Assembly: GCA_023957385.1 (NCBI GenBank)
Contig: JAMLGZ010000001.1
Coordinates: 1,288,923-1,352,922, forward strand
Length of the DNA: 64,000 nt
Direction of reading: 5' to 3'
Origin: Brumimicrobium sp.
Lineage (GTDB): Bacteria; Bacteroidota; Bacteroidia; Flavobacteriales_D; Crocinitomicaceae
Positions within the stretch are counted from its first letter, which is position 1, and every line of letters begins with the position of its first letter. Positions 35,908-44,359 of this stretch are shown one piece after another. The position numbers and the translations under genes are program-made. The notes under the pieces are model-generated. The model did not search any database, was not told the origin of the DNA, and saw only the letters and a program-made list of their open reading frames with translations.

Positions 35908-36735
35908 TTATCGATGAATACCATTTATCTCAAAAAATTCATATACAGCCTGAGCAGCTTCACATTTAATTGAACCAAGTCTATACCCATGATGAGTTAA
36001 AGCATTAGATAATTGATTTTCAAAATAATAAGCAACATTTCCAATAAAATGAATTTCTTGAATGGATGTTTTTAATGGTTTTAAAGCAGTTTGACAAAAA
36101 TCAGAAAACCCCTGTGAGATTAATTCACTCACTTCTGACTCATGTAGAAATTCATGAATAATCTTTGTAAGTCCAGCTACAAATTTTCTTCCATCAGGTT
36201 CATAAACCCTATGAATAATGGAATGACCTTGAAAATATTCTTCTATCTTTTTTCTAACTGTTAGTGACAATTCACCTCTTAAATAATACTGAATCAATCT
36301 TTTACCTAAATCAAAACCACTACCTTCATCTCCAAGTATGTACCCCCAGCCAGAAGTGATTTGCTTTACATTCTTTCCATCGAAATATGCTACAACAGCT
36401 CCTGTTCCAATAATTCCAACTACTCCTTCTCTATTTCCTAGATGAGCTATGCATGCTGCATAAATATCTGTTTCCACTAGTCGTACATTTAGTTGAAAGA
36501 GATTTAAAAATTGTATGATTTTAGTTTTTGCTTCTTTACTCTCACATCCTGCTCCAAAGAAATATACTTCTTCTTGCTGAAAATTATTTTCTTGGATAAA
36601 TTGCAGAAAAATAGTTTTTTTTTGGTCAGTCAATTCCTGTGGATGCAAGCCTACTGTCGCTTTCTGTGTCAATTGACCCGAAGCATCTCTATAAACCCAA
36701 GTAGATTTGGTTCCTCCGCTTTCGACTACTATCAT
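35908..36735 (-). CDS. BadF/BadG/BcrA/BcrD-type ATPase, N-acetylglucosamine kinase-like
   Basis: The 275-residue protein has the ASKHA phosphate-1 motif at the N-terminus (VVESGGTKSTWVY), adenosine or phosphate-2 region VVGIIGTGAVVAYFDG, and SGWGYILGDEGSGFDLGKRL, which is strongly conserved in GlcNAc and related amino-sugar kinases. Likely role is phosphorylation of an amino sugar released in cell-wall turnover; the substrate is inferred. It starts 3 bases after the outer-membrane protein gene in a three-gene operon with tag. Confidence 0.85.
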   Translation of the reverse strand: MIVVESGGTKSTWVYRDASGQLTQKATVGLHPQELTDQKKTIFLQFIQENNFQQEEVYFFGAGCESKEAKTKIIQFLNLFQLNVRLVETDIYAACIAHLGNREGVVGIIGTGAVVAYFDGKNVKQITSGWGYILGDEGSGFDLGKRLIQYYLRGELSLTVRKKIEEYFQGHSIIHRVYEPDGRKFVAGLTKIIHEFLHESEVSELISQGFSDFCQTALKPLKTSIQEIHFIGNVAYYFENQLSNALTHHGYRLGSIKCEAAQAVYEFFEINGIHR

Positions 36736-36738
36736 AGA

Positions 36739-37422
36739 TTAATACCAATCAAATCGGTAAGCTAGATTCATATTGAAAGATATGGGTGAAATATCATTTC
36801 CTAAGATTGCATAGGGATCCATTAACCTAGAAACAATCTCTGCTCCTACATCAAAGGTAATTGCTCCTCTCATAGCAGGCACTTGAAATTTAACTCCTAA
36901 ACCACCTCCAAAAGAAAATAAAATTGAATACATAGGCTTTAAGGATGTAAGAGGTTGAGGGGGATAATCATTCGTTTCGTAATCATCTACTTTTAAAGAG
37001 CCTGGCATACGATATTTTGAACTATATGAACTCAAAATACCTTTCAAATATCCTCCTGCATACATGGCTATTCCTATATCATAATCATTAATGAAATAAT
37101 ATCTTGTACCACCATCTATGGCAAAATAGGTTGTTTTGGCTGTTTCGATAGCTTGAACTTTAGAAGGGACTATTCCATCTTTCCCTGAGACTTCCGTAGT
37201 TCTTTCATACTTCTTTGGAAACATATATGCAGCTCGTAATGTAAAGGTATTATTAGGAGTACGCGGAAATTCTCCAAACATATTGAATCCAATACGATGT
37301 ATAGGAAGATTTAATCCATGAAAAGTGCTTACCCCTCCTCCTAAAGAAAATTGAGCCATACCGCTGTTTGAAAAGACAAACAACATACTACTCATCAAAA
37401 CAATTATTTTATATCTGCCCAT
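36739..37422 (-). CDS. Probable outer-membrane beta-barrel protein
   Basis: The 227-residue protein has a signal peptide (about residues 1-24, ending SGMAQ). The remainder consists of alternating hydrophobic strands with glycine and aromatic residues, ending in FNMNLAYRFDWY; a C-terminal strand with terminal aromatic residues is typical of outer-membrane barrels. No functional family was recognised. Its start overlaps the end of tag by 19 bases, so the two are translationally coupled. Confidence 0.7.
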   Translation of the reverse strand: MGRYKIIVLMSSMLFVFSNSGMAQFSLGGGVSTFHGLNLPIHRIGFNMFGEFPRTPNNTFTLRAAYMFPKKYERTTEVSGKDGIVPSKVQAIETAKTTYFAIDGGTRYYFINDYDIGIAMYAGGYLKGILSSYSSKYRMPGSLKVDDYETNDYPPQPLTSLKPMYSILFSFGGGLGVKFQVPAMRGAITFDVGAEIVSRLMDPYAILGNDISPISFNMNLAYRFDWY

Positions 37423-37949
37423 TTTGGTTTCTTTTTTAAAATATCCTTATAAATTTTGCAATCTTTTGTGTGTGCTCCATCCAAATATCCAGTGCTCATT
37501 AAAAATTCTTCAACAATTTTTATGCCTGTAAATTTAAAATTATTTTTAAATAACTTAGTCCATTCTTCTAATGATAAACCTAAATTCTTGTCTAACCAAT
37601 AACTAAATGTACCATTATTTTTTTGAATTTCTAAAATTTTATTTGCATTATAAATTACAGCTTCAATTTTTTTCCTATTCCGAATAATACCAGCATCATT
37701 CATTAATTCTATTATCTTCTTTTCCTTAAAGGCAGCCACGACAGAAATGTCATAATTTTCAAACGCTTTCCTAAAGGCTGGCTCTCTTTTAATAATTTGT
37801 GACCAACTCAAACCGGCTTGATTAATTTCTAAGATTAATCTACCAAACAACTCATCATCGTCCTTTAGTGGAAAACCATAATTTTCATCATGATATTTCT
37901 TATCTGGGTGATTTTGGTCTAAATTCTTTGTAAATTCGCAATAACTCAT
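37404..37949 (-). CDS. tag: DNA-3-methyladenine glycosylase I
   Basis: Tag removes 3-methyladenine from alkylated DNA. The 181-residue protein carries the family landmarks: an N-terminal Cys (MSYCEF) with DGAHTKDC near the end for zinc binding, KYHDENYGFPLKDD, FGRLILEINQAGLSWSQII (with the catalytic-pocket Glu and Trp), and AFRKAFENYDISVVA. Length is normal. It is the first gene of the operon with an outer-membrane protein and an amino-sugar-kinase-like gene. Confidence 0.95.
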   Translation of the reverse strand: MSYCEFTKNLDQNHPDKKYHDENYGFPLKDDDELFGRLILEINQAGLSWSQIIKREPAFRKAFENYDISVVAAFKEKKIIELMNDAGIIRNRKKIEAVIYNANKILEIQKNNGTFSYWLDKNLGLSLEEWTKLFKNNFKFTGIKIVEEFLMSTGYLDGAHTKDCKIYKDILKKKPKWADIK

Positions 37950-38002
37950 CTTGGGTTAATTAACGTACAAATAAGGCAAAAAGTTGTAATAGATATAAAA
38001 TT

Positions 38003-38608
38003 ATGGCAAATATTTTCGAATTTAATGGGTTTAAACCTGTTATACATCCTTCTAGTTTTGTTCACCCCAATGCAACAGTAACTGGGAATGTTATTATTGG
38101 AAAAGATGTATATATAGGTCCAGGAGCAGCCATACGTGGTGACTGGGGTAAAATTATTCTAAAAGATGGCTGTAATGTTCAGGAGAATTGTACAATACAC
38201 ATGTTTCCAGGCACAACCGTTATTTTAGAAGAAGCGGCTCATATTGGCCATGGAGCTATTGTTCATGGTGGGCATATAGGCAGGAACTGTATGATTGGTA
38301 TGAATGCTGTAATTATGGATGATGCTGAAATAGGAGAAGAATCTATTATTGGTGCATTGTGTTTTGTTCCTGCGAAAATGAATATTCCACGTCGAAGTTT
38401 GGTCGTTGGGAGCCCTGCTAAAATCATTAAAGAAGTAAGTGACGAAATGATACAATGGAAAACAATGGGAACCACCTTATACCAAAGACTCCCTCAAGAA
38501 TGTAAGGACACCCTAAAACCTTGTGAGCCTCTTATGGAAGAAGAATCGAATAGACCCTCTCAAGAAAATATGTATAAAACTTGGGAAGAAATTAAAAATC
38601 AAAACTAA
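38003..38608 (+). CDS. paaY: PaaY-like hexapeptide-repeat protein (gamma-carbonic-anhydrase fold)
   Basis: The 201-residue protein is a left-handed beta-helix of hexapeptide repeats (VTGNVIIGKDVYIGPGAAIR) with metal-binding His residues in AAHIGHGAIVHG. The C-terminal VSDEMIQWKTMGTTLYQRLP and EESNRPSQEN segments match PaaY/CaiE more closely than generic gamma-carbonic anhydrases. PaaY is a thioesterase linked to phenylacetate breakdown in Proteobacteria, but no paa genes are near, so the physiological role here is uncertain. It is followed after 2 bases by a lipoprotein hydrolase gene. Confidence 0.8.
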   Translation: MANIFEFNGFKPVIHPSSFVHPNATVTGNVIIGKDVYIGPGAAIRGDWGKIILKDGCNVQENCTIHMFPGTTVILEEAAHIGHGAIVHGGHIGRNCMIGMNAVIMDDAEIGEESIIGALCFVPAKMNIPRRSLVVGSPAKIIKEVSDEMIQWKTMGTTLYQRLPQECKDTLKPCEPLMEEESNRPSQENMYKTWEEIKNQN

Positions 38609-38610
38609 TA

Positions 38611-39501
38611 ATGAAAGTAAGTATATCTCTCATAGCATTAACTCTTCTACTTGGTTCTTGTGCATTTAACAATATGTTTTTACAACCAACAACGTATAAT
38701 CAAGAGCAAACGCAAACAAAATTAATTATCCAAAACGACACTGTTACAGTTGCCTTTCAAGATGAAAATCATCAACCTTACTACATCAAAAAGGGAAATG
38801 ACACAGTCTCCTTTAATTATACAATAGAAAGTGTCTTATTTGATAGTGAAAGCGGGAATCAACTAAATGGTTGGTGGTTAATCCCAAAAGATGTAGAGCC
38901 AAAAATTACACTCATCCATTTTCATGGAAATGCTGGATCTCTACCTATGCAACATTTTGCAACAACAAAAATGTTAGAATATGGTTTTCAGACATTTGCA
39001 ATTGATTATAGCGGTTTTGGGTTCTCTACAGGGAAAGCAAAACGTAAATCTGTTATTAAAGATGGAAATTCTGCGATTGATTATGTTTTAAAAGATCCAC
39101 GCGTAAAAGGAACCAAAGTAGTCATTTATGGGCAGTCATTAGGTGGGAACTTAGCTGGCTCTTTATCATCATTAAGAAACAATGATATTGATGCCGTAGT
39201 GATTGAAGGCGGGTTTTCGTCACACAAAGATATTGCGGCGAATGTTGCAGGATTTATTGGTCGGTGGTTTGTCAAAGAACAATATAGTTCTAAATCATCA
39301 GTATCCAATTTCCATAAACCAATTCTAGTCATTCATAGTCATGAGGATGATGTAGTTCCTATTTCTCATGGAAAATTAGTTTTTGAACATGCTAATTCCC
39401 CTAAAGAGTTTTACGAAATAGATGGTTGTCATATTTGTGGTTCACGCCTGTATGCAAAAGAGATATCTGAGAAAATATTCAATATGCTAGAAAACAAATA
39501 A
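38611..39501 (+). CDS. Alpha/beta hydrolase lipoprotein
   Basis: The 296-residue protein has a lipoprotein signal peptide with lipobox LLGSC (Cys17). The hydrolase domain is of the serine aminopeptidase/ABHD type: HFHGNAGSLPMQHFA (oxyanion region), IDYSGFGFSTGK, VIYGQSLGGNLAGSL (nucleophile Ser), a probable acid in HSHEDDVVP and His in DGCHICG. The substrate is unknown. It is probably coupled to the paaY-like gene. A MITE-like element begins directly at its stop codon. Confidence 0.88.
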   Translation: MKVSISLIALTLLLGSCAFNNMFLQPTTYNQEQTQTKLIIQNDTVTVAFQDENHQPYYIKKGNDTVSFNYTIESVLFDSESGNQLNGWWLIPKDVEPKITLIHFHGNAGSLPMQHFATTKMLEYGFQTFAIDYSGFGFSTGKAKRKSVIKDGNSAIDYVLKDPRVKGTKVVIYGQSLGGNLAGSLSSLRNNDIDAVVIEGGFSSHKDIAANVAGFIGRWFVKEQYSSKSSVSNFHKPILVIHSHEDDVVPISHGKLVFEHANSPKEFYEIDGCHICGSRLYAKEISEKIFNMLENK

Positions 39502-39505
39502 ACTT

Positions 39506-39687
39506 GTTGTGCATTTAGTATAAAATGTAGATTATGGTGTCAGCCCTCGATACAATTGTCACCTCGAGAACCTTGGTGCTCGGGGTATATTTTTAATAAA
39601 TTCTAATTCTTACATCTTTACAAATCCATTACAATCTATAATATAGTAGAAATTATTGATCTTATTTATCTTTTGTAAATGTACAAC
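39506..39687 (+). mobile_element. MITE-like dispersed element, copy 2 (182 bases)
   Basis: Terminal inverted repeats are GTTGTGCATTT (39506-39516) and AAATGTACAAC (39677-39687), differing at one base. The hairpin CCTCGAGAACC/GGTGCTCGGGG lies at about 39562-39585. It is identical to copy 1 over 39501-39592 and similar to copy 3 in the right part. It lies between converging genes. Confidence 0.78.
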
Positions 39688-39701
39688 GGGTTAACTATAA
39701 T

Positions 39702-39741
39702 AAAAAAGAGGCTGTCTTGATCCAAGACAGCCTCTTTTTTA
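39702..39741. terminator. Strong bidirectional terminator
   Basis: AAAAAAGAGGCTGTCTTG pairs with CAAGACAGCCTCTTTTTT around a 4-base loop, between converging genes. It has the classic T run on both strands. Confidence 0.92.
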
Positions 39742-39752
39742 TTATAAGTTTA

Positions 39753-40340
39753 TTACTTTGCTTTCTTATCGATAAATTTAACAAAGGCAGCACCACCTTG
39801 AGCAAATGCTTCAGCAATACGATTGTTTGTTACTGGAATACCAACAGGGTAAATATCACCTACAGCACCAATACAAGAAATAGTTGTTACAACATTACTT
39901 GGATTTGCTGTTTCAACAAATACGAAATTACAGTTTAATTTAGAAGGTTCTTTCATAACCCCACCAAACCAACCTGGATAAATCCATTGTGGTTTAACAA
40001 TTAAAGTGTATTTTGAATCAGCATCTGCGCTATATTTACGGATTTTGCTATGTTTTCCAGCAGCAGCAAAAAATTTATCTGGGCATCTAACATCTTTAGT
40101 CTTTTGCCATTCTTCTTTAATAGTGTTTATATCTTCTGCATCTTTCTTCTCAATTCTACGTTGGATGTATTTCTCCTCAGACATATTTTCTTTGTAATAT
40201 TTTACTTCAGAAAAATCGAATTCAACTTTGAAATTCTTTTCACTAACAAGTGGTGTCAAGCTTCCTGAGATAACTTTAAATTTTTGTCCAAAGACAAATA
40301 AAGGTGCTATAAAAAGCAATGATAATAAGATTTTTTTCAT
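39753..40340 (-). CDS. Exported protein of unknown function
   Basis: The longer frame from 40469 has no protein character before the ATG at 40340, which starts a signal peptide (MKKILLSLLFIAPLFVFGQ); the protein has 195 residues. The mature part is lysine-rich (EEWQKTKDVRCPDKFF, KYTLIVKPQWIYPGW) with a C-terminal GxxxG-type segment AEAFAQGGAAFVKF. No domain was recognised. Three Cys residues are present. It is probably periplasmic or outer-membrane associated. A strong terminator follows. Confidence 0.7.
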   Translation of the reverse strand: MKKILLSLLFIAPLFVFGQKFKVISGSLTPLVSEKNFKVEFDFSEVKYYKENMSEEKYIQRRIEKKDAEDINTIKEEWQKTKDVRCPDKFFAAAGKHSKIRKYSADADSKYTLIVKPQWIYPGWFGGVMKEPSKLNCNFVFVETANPSNVVTTISCIGAVGDIYPVGIPVTNNRIAEAFAQGGAAFVKFIDKKAK

Positions 40341-40485
40341 AAAGGTTAAATTTTTAGAATTTATAATAATTGTAAATTTATAATTTTTTTTGAAAGAAGA
40401 ACGTCTTTCATAAAAAATACGACAGATGACGTATGAAAGAATGATGCCAAAATGTACCGGTAGGAACAAACGAGCAAACTACCTT

Positions 40486-41331
40486 CTATTTTACAACAAT
40501 CACAAGATATCTAGAGATTTTCCAAAACTTAGAAGGATCTAAAATGATTAACTTGTTTCCATCCCATTGATAGCTTGATGTTGGATGATCTGTAATGATT
40601 TCTGGTTTTTTACCAATAATTGTGAGTTGTTTTACTTTTGTTTTATCTAATTTTTGAAAATATCCTTCATTAAATTCTTCAGCTACGTTTGTTTTTTTAC
40701 CTATCCCAATGAATCCTTTTTCTCTTACGATGACATTATTCTCAACTAATTCATTCATTGTTCCATATGCATAGAAAACTTCATTCATCTCCTTCATCAC
40801 ATCTAAGGCTAATTCCACTTGTTCTTGATATTCATCAAATAATGCAGCATACTCCATGTTTAAGTCAGCTAATTCAATTTTAAGGTTATTAATTTCCTTA
40901 TTCTTCTCCTGAATATCTACAGTTAATCTATCAACCATACTCTGTAATTCCTTGATTTTAATGTTTTGAGAAGCTAATTGATTTTTTAATGCTTTAATAC
41001 TTTTAGCATTTTCATTTCGTAAAAAGTTAATGTTTTGAATTTCCTGTAATATCCAATCTTGATCCTCTTTAGATAACTCAGGGTTAGAGCTTTTTACTCG
41101 AATTTCTTCTTCTTTTAGGTTAATGCGAAGGAGGTTTTCTTGAATCTCATTAAAAAAAGAAATAGCTTCATTAATAACTGAATCTTTGTGTTTATTTTCT
41201 AATTCTAATTGTGCTACTTTATTCTGTAACTCAATAAATTCTTTGTCGGATGTATTATCCCCCCCGTTATGGTTTTCTGTTTTACAAGCAAAAAGCAAAG
41301 TGAATAATGTCAGAGCATATAGATATTTCAT
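40486..41331 (-). CDS. Coiled-coil lipoprotein of unknown function
   Basis: The 281-residue protein has a lipoprotein signal with lipobox LLFAC (Cys16). Residues 30-185 are a long heptad-patterned coiled coil (LQNKVAQLELENKHKD, NNLKIELADLNMEYAALFDE). Residues 195-281 form a small globular beta-rich domain (VREKGFIGIGKKTNV, LIILDPSKFWKISRY). The layout is a membrane-anchored rod with a sensing or docking head. The function is unknown; the type is common in Flavobacteriales. It sits divergent to the M61 peptidase gene. Confidence 0.75.
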   Translation of the reverse strand: MKYLYALTLFTLLFACKTENHNGGDNTSDKEFIELQNKVAQLELENKHKDSVINEAISFFNEIQENLLRINLKEEEIRVKSSNPELSKEDQDWILQEIQNINFLRNENAKSIKALKNQLASQNIKIKELQSMVDRLTVDIQEKNKEINNLKIELADLNMEYAALFDEYQEQVELALDVMKEMNEVFYAYGTMNELVENNVIVREKGFIGIGKKTNVAEEFNEGYFQKLDKTKVKQLTIIGKKPEIITDHPTSSYQWDGNKLIILDPSKFWKISRYLVIVVK

Positions 41332-41386
41332 AGAATAAATATTGTTATTAATAGATACAAATTTACTATTTTCTTTTTCTTAATTG

Positions 41387-41394
41387 TATCTTTG
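41387..41394 (+). promoter_or_regulatory. Putative -7 box for the M61 peptidase gene
   Basis: TATCTTTG matches TAnnTTTG and lies 21 bases before the ATG at 41416. It also explains the TTG at 41392 as promoter sequence and not a start codon. Confidence 0.55.
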
Positions 41395-41415
41395 GTAAAA
41401 TTCTATAATAAAAAT

Positions 41416-43200
41416 ATGAAATTTCTGGGACTACTATTAACTCTTTGTATTAGCATTTCAATTTATGGACAACAAATTTTTCACGAAATTTCTATGCCCA
41501 ATCCAGAAACGCATTATTTCCATATTCAAACGACACTAAATAACTTTAAAGAGAAGAAAATCACTTTAGTGATGCCTGTATGGTCCCCAGGATCTTATTT
41601 AATTCGTGAATACCCAAAAAATGTAAATCTTGTTCGTGCATTTGATGAAAATAATCATTCTTTGAATGTAAAGAAGGTTTCAAAAAATAAATGGGAAATT
41701 GAAAAAGGGAATGCCAAGAAAGTTATTGTAAAATATGAATCTTATGCATTTAATTTAGGCGTACGAACTGCTTTTCTAGATAAAACACATGGTTTTTTTA
41801 ATGGAACAAATGTATTTACATTCCCTGAAGGGTATAAACATCTTGGAGGTCAAGTAAAGGTCATTCCTCATGCCGATTTTGCAACTATTTCAGCTCCTCT
41901 AAAAATAGCAGGCGATGGCGTGTCAACCGATAGTGGTGCAAAAACGTTTTTGTTTTCTGATTTTGATGAATTAGCTGATTCACCTTTTGAAGTTGGAAAT
42001 CAAGTAGTTTTTCATTTTGATGCTGCTGGTGTAAAACATACGGTTGCCATGTACGGTGAAGGGAATTATGACATCGAAATATTGAAAAAGGATATGGCAA
42101 GAGTTGTAGAGGCTGCGACAACTATTTTTGGTCAGAATCCAAATAAAGAATATTTGTTTATTGTACATAATACGGATGATGGTGATGGTGGACTTGAACA
42201 TATGAATTCTACTACGTTAAACGTTAGTAAATGGATATATAGCAAAGAAAAATATCGTGGTTTTTTATCTTTAGTTGCACATGAATATTTCCATGTTTGG
42301 AATGTTAAACGACTACGACCTTGTGCCTTGGTTGACATTGATTATAGCAATGAAAATTATACCGATTTATTATGGGTAATGGAGGGATTTACTTCATATT
42401 ATAGTGAAATTATCTTGTTGAGAGCAGGTTACCATACACAAGAAAGTTATCTAACTAAACTACAAGGTACTTTAAATTATGTGGAAGGCACTCCAGGAAA
42501 TAAGGTTCAACCAGTAAGTCATTCTTCATATGATGCGTGGATTAAGTCGTATAGACCTAATGAAAATAGTAGAAATACAGAAGTCTCTTATTACTCAAAA
42601 GGTGGCTTGATTGGAGCGGTATTAGATGCTATGATTATTGAAAAATATAATGGAAAAAAGGATTTGTCCGATTTCATGCAACTTCTTTATCAGAAATACT
42701 ATGCAACAAAGAATGTTGGATTCACACAAACTCAATTTAAGGAGGAATTGAGTAAGTTTTTAGGGAAAAATATGGATGATTTCTTTATAAAATATATAGA
42801 TGGGGTGGAAACAATACCTTATGAAGATTTCATGAGACCTCTTGGGTTATTCATTGAAAGAATTGATGAGGTTAATCAAAGTATTGGGATAGGATATTCT
42901 ATAAGAAGTGGAAGAGTAGTGATAACTAGCGTACTAGCAGGAAGTGAAGCAGAAAAAGCAGGATTATCTGTGGATGACGAAATTATTGCTTTCAATGGAT
43001 ACCGTGTGAATGATAGTAACTTATCAGGTTTTCTAGCTGATTTGTCAGTAGGTCAACCTTTTAAATTATGGATAGCTAGGGGAGAGAGAATGATGGAAAT
43101 AACGAATATAAAAATGGGTACAACTACTAGGTCTCGTTATCACTTTACTTATGAAGGAAATAAATTAGGAGCATTTTGGCTCAGAGAAATGGGGAAGTAG
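41416..43200 (+). CDS. M61-family (glycyl aminopeptidase-like) metallopeptidase with PDZ domain
   Basis: ATG 41416 starts a signal peptide (MKFLGLLLTLCISISIYGQ) and gives 594 residues. The N-terminal beta domain (VMPVWSPGSYLIREYPKNV) is typical of M61. The zinc site is VAHEYFHVWNVKRLRP (HExxH) with the downstream Glu in WVMEGFTSYYSE. A C-terminal PDZ domain lies at about 480-560 (VVITSVLAGSEAEKAGLSVD). It is a periplasmic or surface aminopeptidase; the physiological substrate is unknown. It meets the cysteine desulfurase gene tail to tail. Confidence 0.93.
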   Translation: MKFLGLLLTLCISISIYGQQIFHEISMPNPETHYFHIQTTLNNFKEKKITLVMPVWSPGSYLIREYPKNVNLVRAFDENNHSLNVKKVSKNKWEIEKGNAKKVIVKYESYAFNLGVRTAFLDKTHGFFNGTNVFTFPEGYKHLGGQVKVIPHADFATISAPLKIAGDGVSTDSGAKTFLFSDFDELADSPFEVGNQVVFHFDAAGVKHTVAMYGEGNYDIEILKKDMARVVEAATTIFGQNPNKEYLFIVHNTDDGDGGLEHMNSTTLNVSKWIYSKEKYRGFLSLVAHEYFHVWNVKRLRPCALVDIDYSNENYTDLLWVMEGFTSYYSEIILLRAGYHTQESYLTKLQGTLNYVEGTPGNKVQPVSHSSYDAWIKSYRPNENSRNTEVSYYSKGGLIGAVLDAMIIEKYNGKKDLSDFMQLLYQKYYATKNVGFTQTQFKEELSKFLGKNMDDFFIKYIDGVETIPYEDFMRPLGLFIERIDEVNQSIGIGYSIRSGRVVITSVLAGSEAEKAGLSVDDEIIAFNGYRVNDSNLSGFLADLSVGQPFKLWIARGERMMEITNIKMGTTTRSRYHFTYEGNKLGAFWLREMGK

Positions 43201-43208
43201 TATCTTAC

Positions 43209-44348
43209 TTATTTTTCTTCGTAAATTTCTTTTAATACACCGATTGCATAATCAATTTCTTCTGTAGTATTGTATCTAGAGAAAGAGAAACGTACATTAG
43301 GTTTTGTCATATCGGCTTTGATTCCGGCTAATACATGTGATCCTATATTGCTACCCGATGCACAAGCAGATCCTCCTGAAGCGGCTACTCCTTTCAAATC
43401 TAGGGTGAATAACAGCATGGATGCTTTTGATGTTTCAGGTAAACATACATTTAAAACGGTATATAAGCTATTTGCTGGCGTAATATCACCGTGAAAGCCA
43501 ACTCCTTTGATGTGTAGTTTTAATTGTTCAATCATGTAGGATTTGAGTCCTTGAATATAATTCGCATGTTTTTCTAAGTCTTGATAAGCTAACTCCATAG
43601 CTTTTGCTAAGCCGACAATTCCATATAAATTTTCTGTACCAGCACGTAAACCACGCTCTTGAGAACCACCTAAAATTAAAGGAGAGCCTTTTACATGACT
43701 GTTTATATACAGAAAACCAACTCCTTTTGGACCATGAAATTTATGAGCTGCACATGTAATAAAGTCAATATACGTTTTTTGTAAATCAAACCGATAATGC
43801 GCCATAGATTGCACAGTATCAGAATGAAAATAAGCATGATGTTGCTGACAAAGAAGGCTTACATTTTCTAGAGGGAGCAAATTGCCTATTTCATTATTTC
43901 CATGCATTAATGAAACAAGTGTTTTTTTACGCTCATCTTGAAGCAATTCTTCCAAATGAGATAAATCTACATGTCCATTTGGGGTGAGACGAACAAAAAC
44001 TAATTCTACATGACTTGTATGATGCACATGTTCTGCGGAATGGGTTACCGCGTGGTGTTCAATAGATGAAGTGATAATTCTTTCAACGCCTAATTGATTT
44101 ACAGCAATATTGAATACCATGTTATCAGCTTCTGATCCACCTGAAGTGAAGATGATTTCAGAAGGCTTGGCTTGTAAGAATCCTGCTACCTTTCTTCGCG
44201 CAGTTTCAAGGATTCCTTTTGCTTGTCGACCAAAAGCATGCGTAGAGGATGGATTACCAAATTCATTTTGCAAACAAGGAATCATTTCCTCTAATACTTC
44301 AGGGGCAAGGGGAGTAGTTGCAGCATTATCTAAATAAACACTTTTCAT
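43209..44348 (-). CDS. Cysteine desulfurase (NifS/IscS-type)
   Basis: ATG 44348 is preferred to the TTG at 44354; the protein has 379 residues. PLP-dependent class V aminotransferase fold: KSVYLDNAATTPLAPEV at the N-terminus, TSGGSEADNMV, the PLP-binding Lys in AAHKFHGPKGVGFLYI and the catalytic Cys in GGSACASGSN. It mobilises sulfur from cysteine for iron-sulfur clusters or tRNA thiolation. No isc or suf genes are adjacent. It is the last gene of the TPR-ribH-glmM operon, starting 11 bases after glmM. Confidence 0.93.
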   Translation of the reverse strand: MKSVYLDNAATTPLAPEVLEEMIPCLQNEFGNPSSTHAFGRQAKGILETARRKVAGFLQAKPSEIIFTSGGSEADNMVFNIAVNQLGVERIITSSIEHHAVTHSAEHVHHTSHVELVFVRLTPNGHVDLSHLEELLQDERKKTLVSLMHGNNEIGNLLPLENVSLLCQQHHAYFHSDTVQSMAHYRFDLQKTYIDFITCAAHKFHGPKGVGFLYINSHVKGSPLILGGSQERGLRAGTENLYGIVGLAKAMELAYQDLEKHANYIQGLKSYMIEQLKLHIKGVGFHGDITPANSLYTVLNVCLPETSKASMLLFTLDLKGVAASGGSACASGSNIGSHVLAGIKADMTKPNVRFSFSRYNTTEEIDYAIGVLKEIYEEK

Positions 44349-44359
44349 AGTCAACTCTT

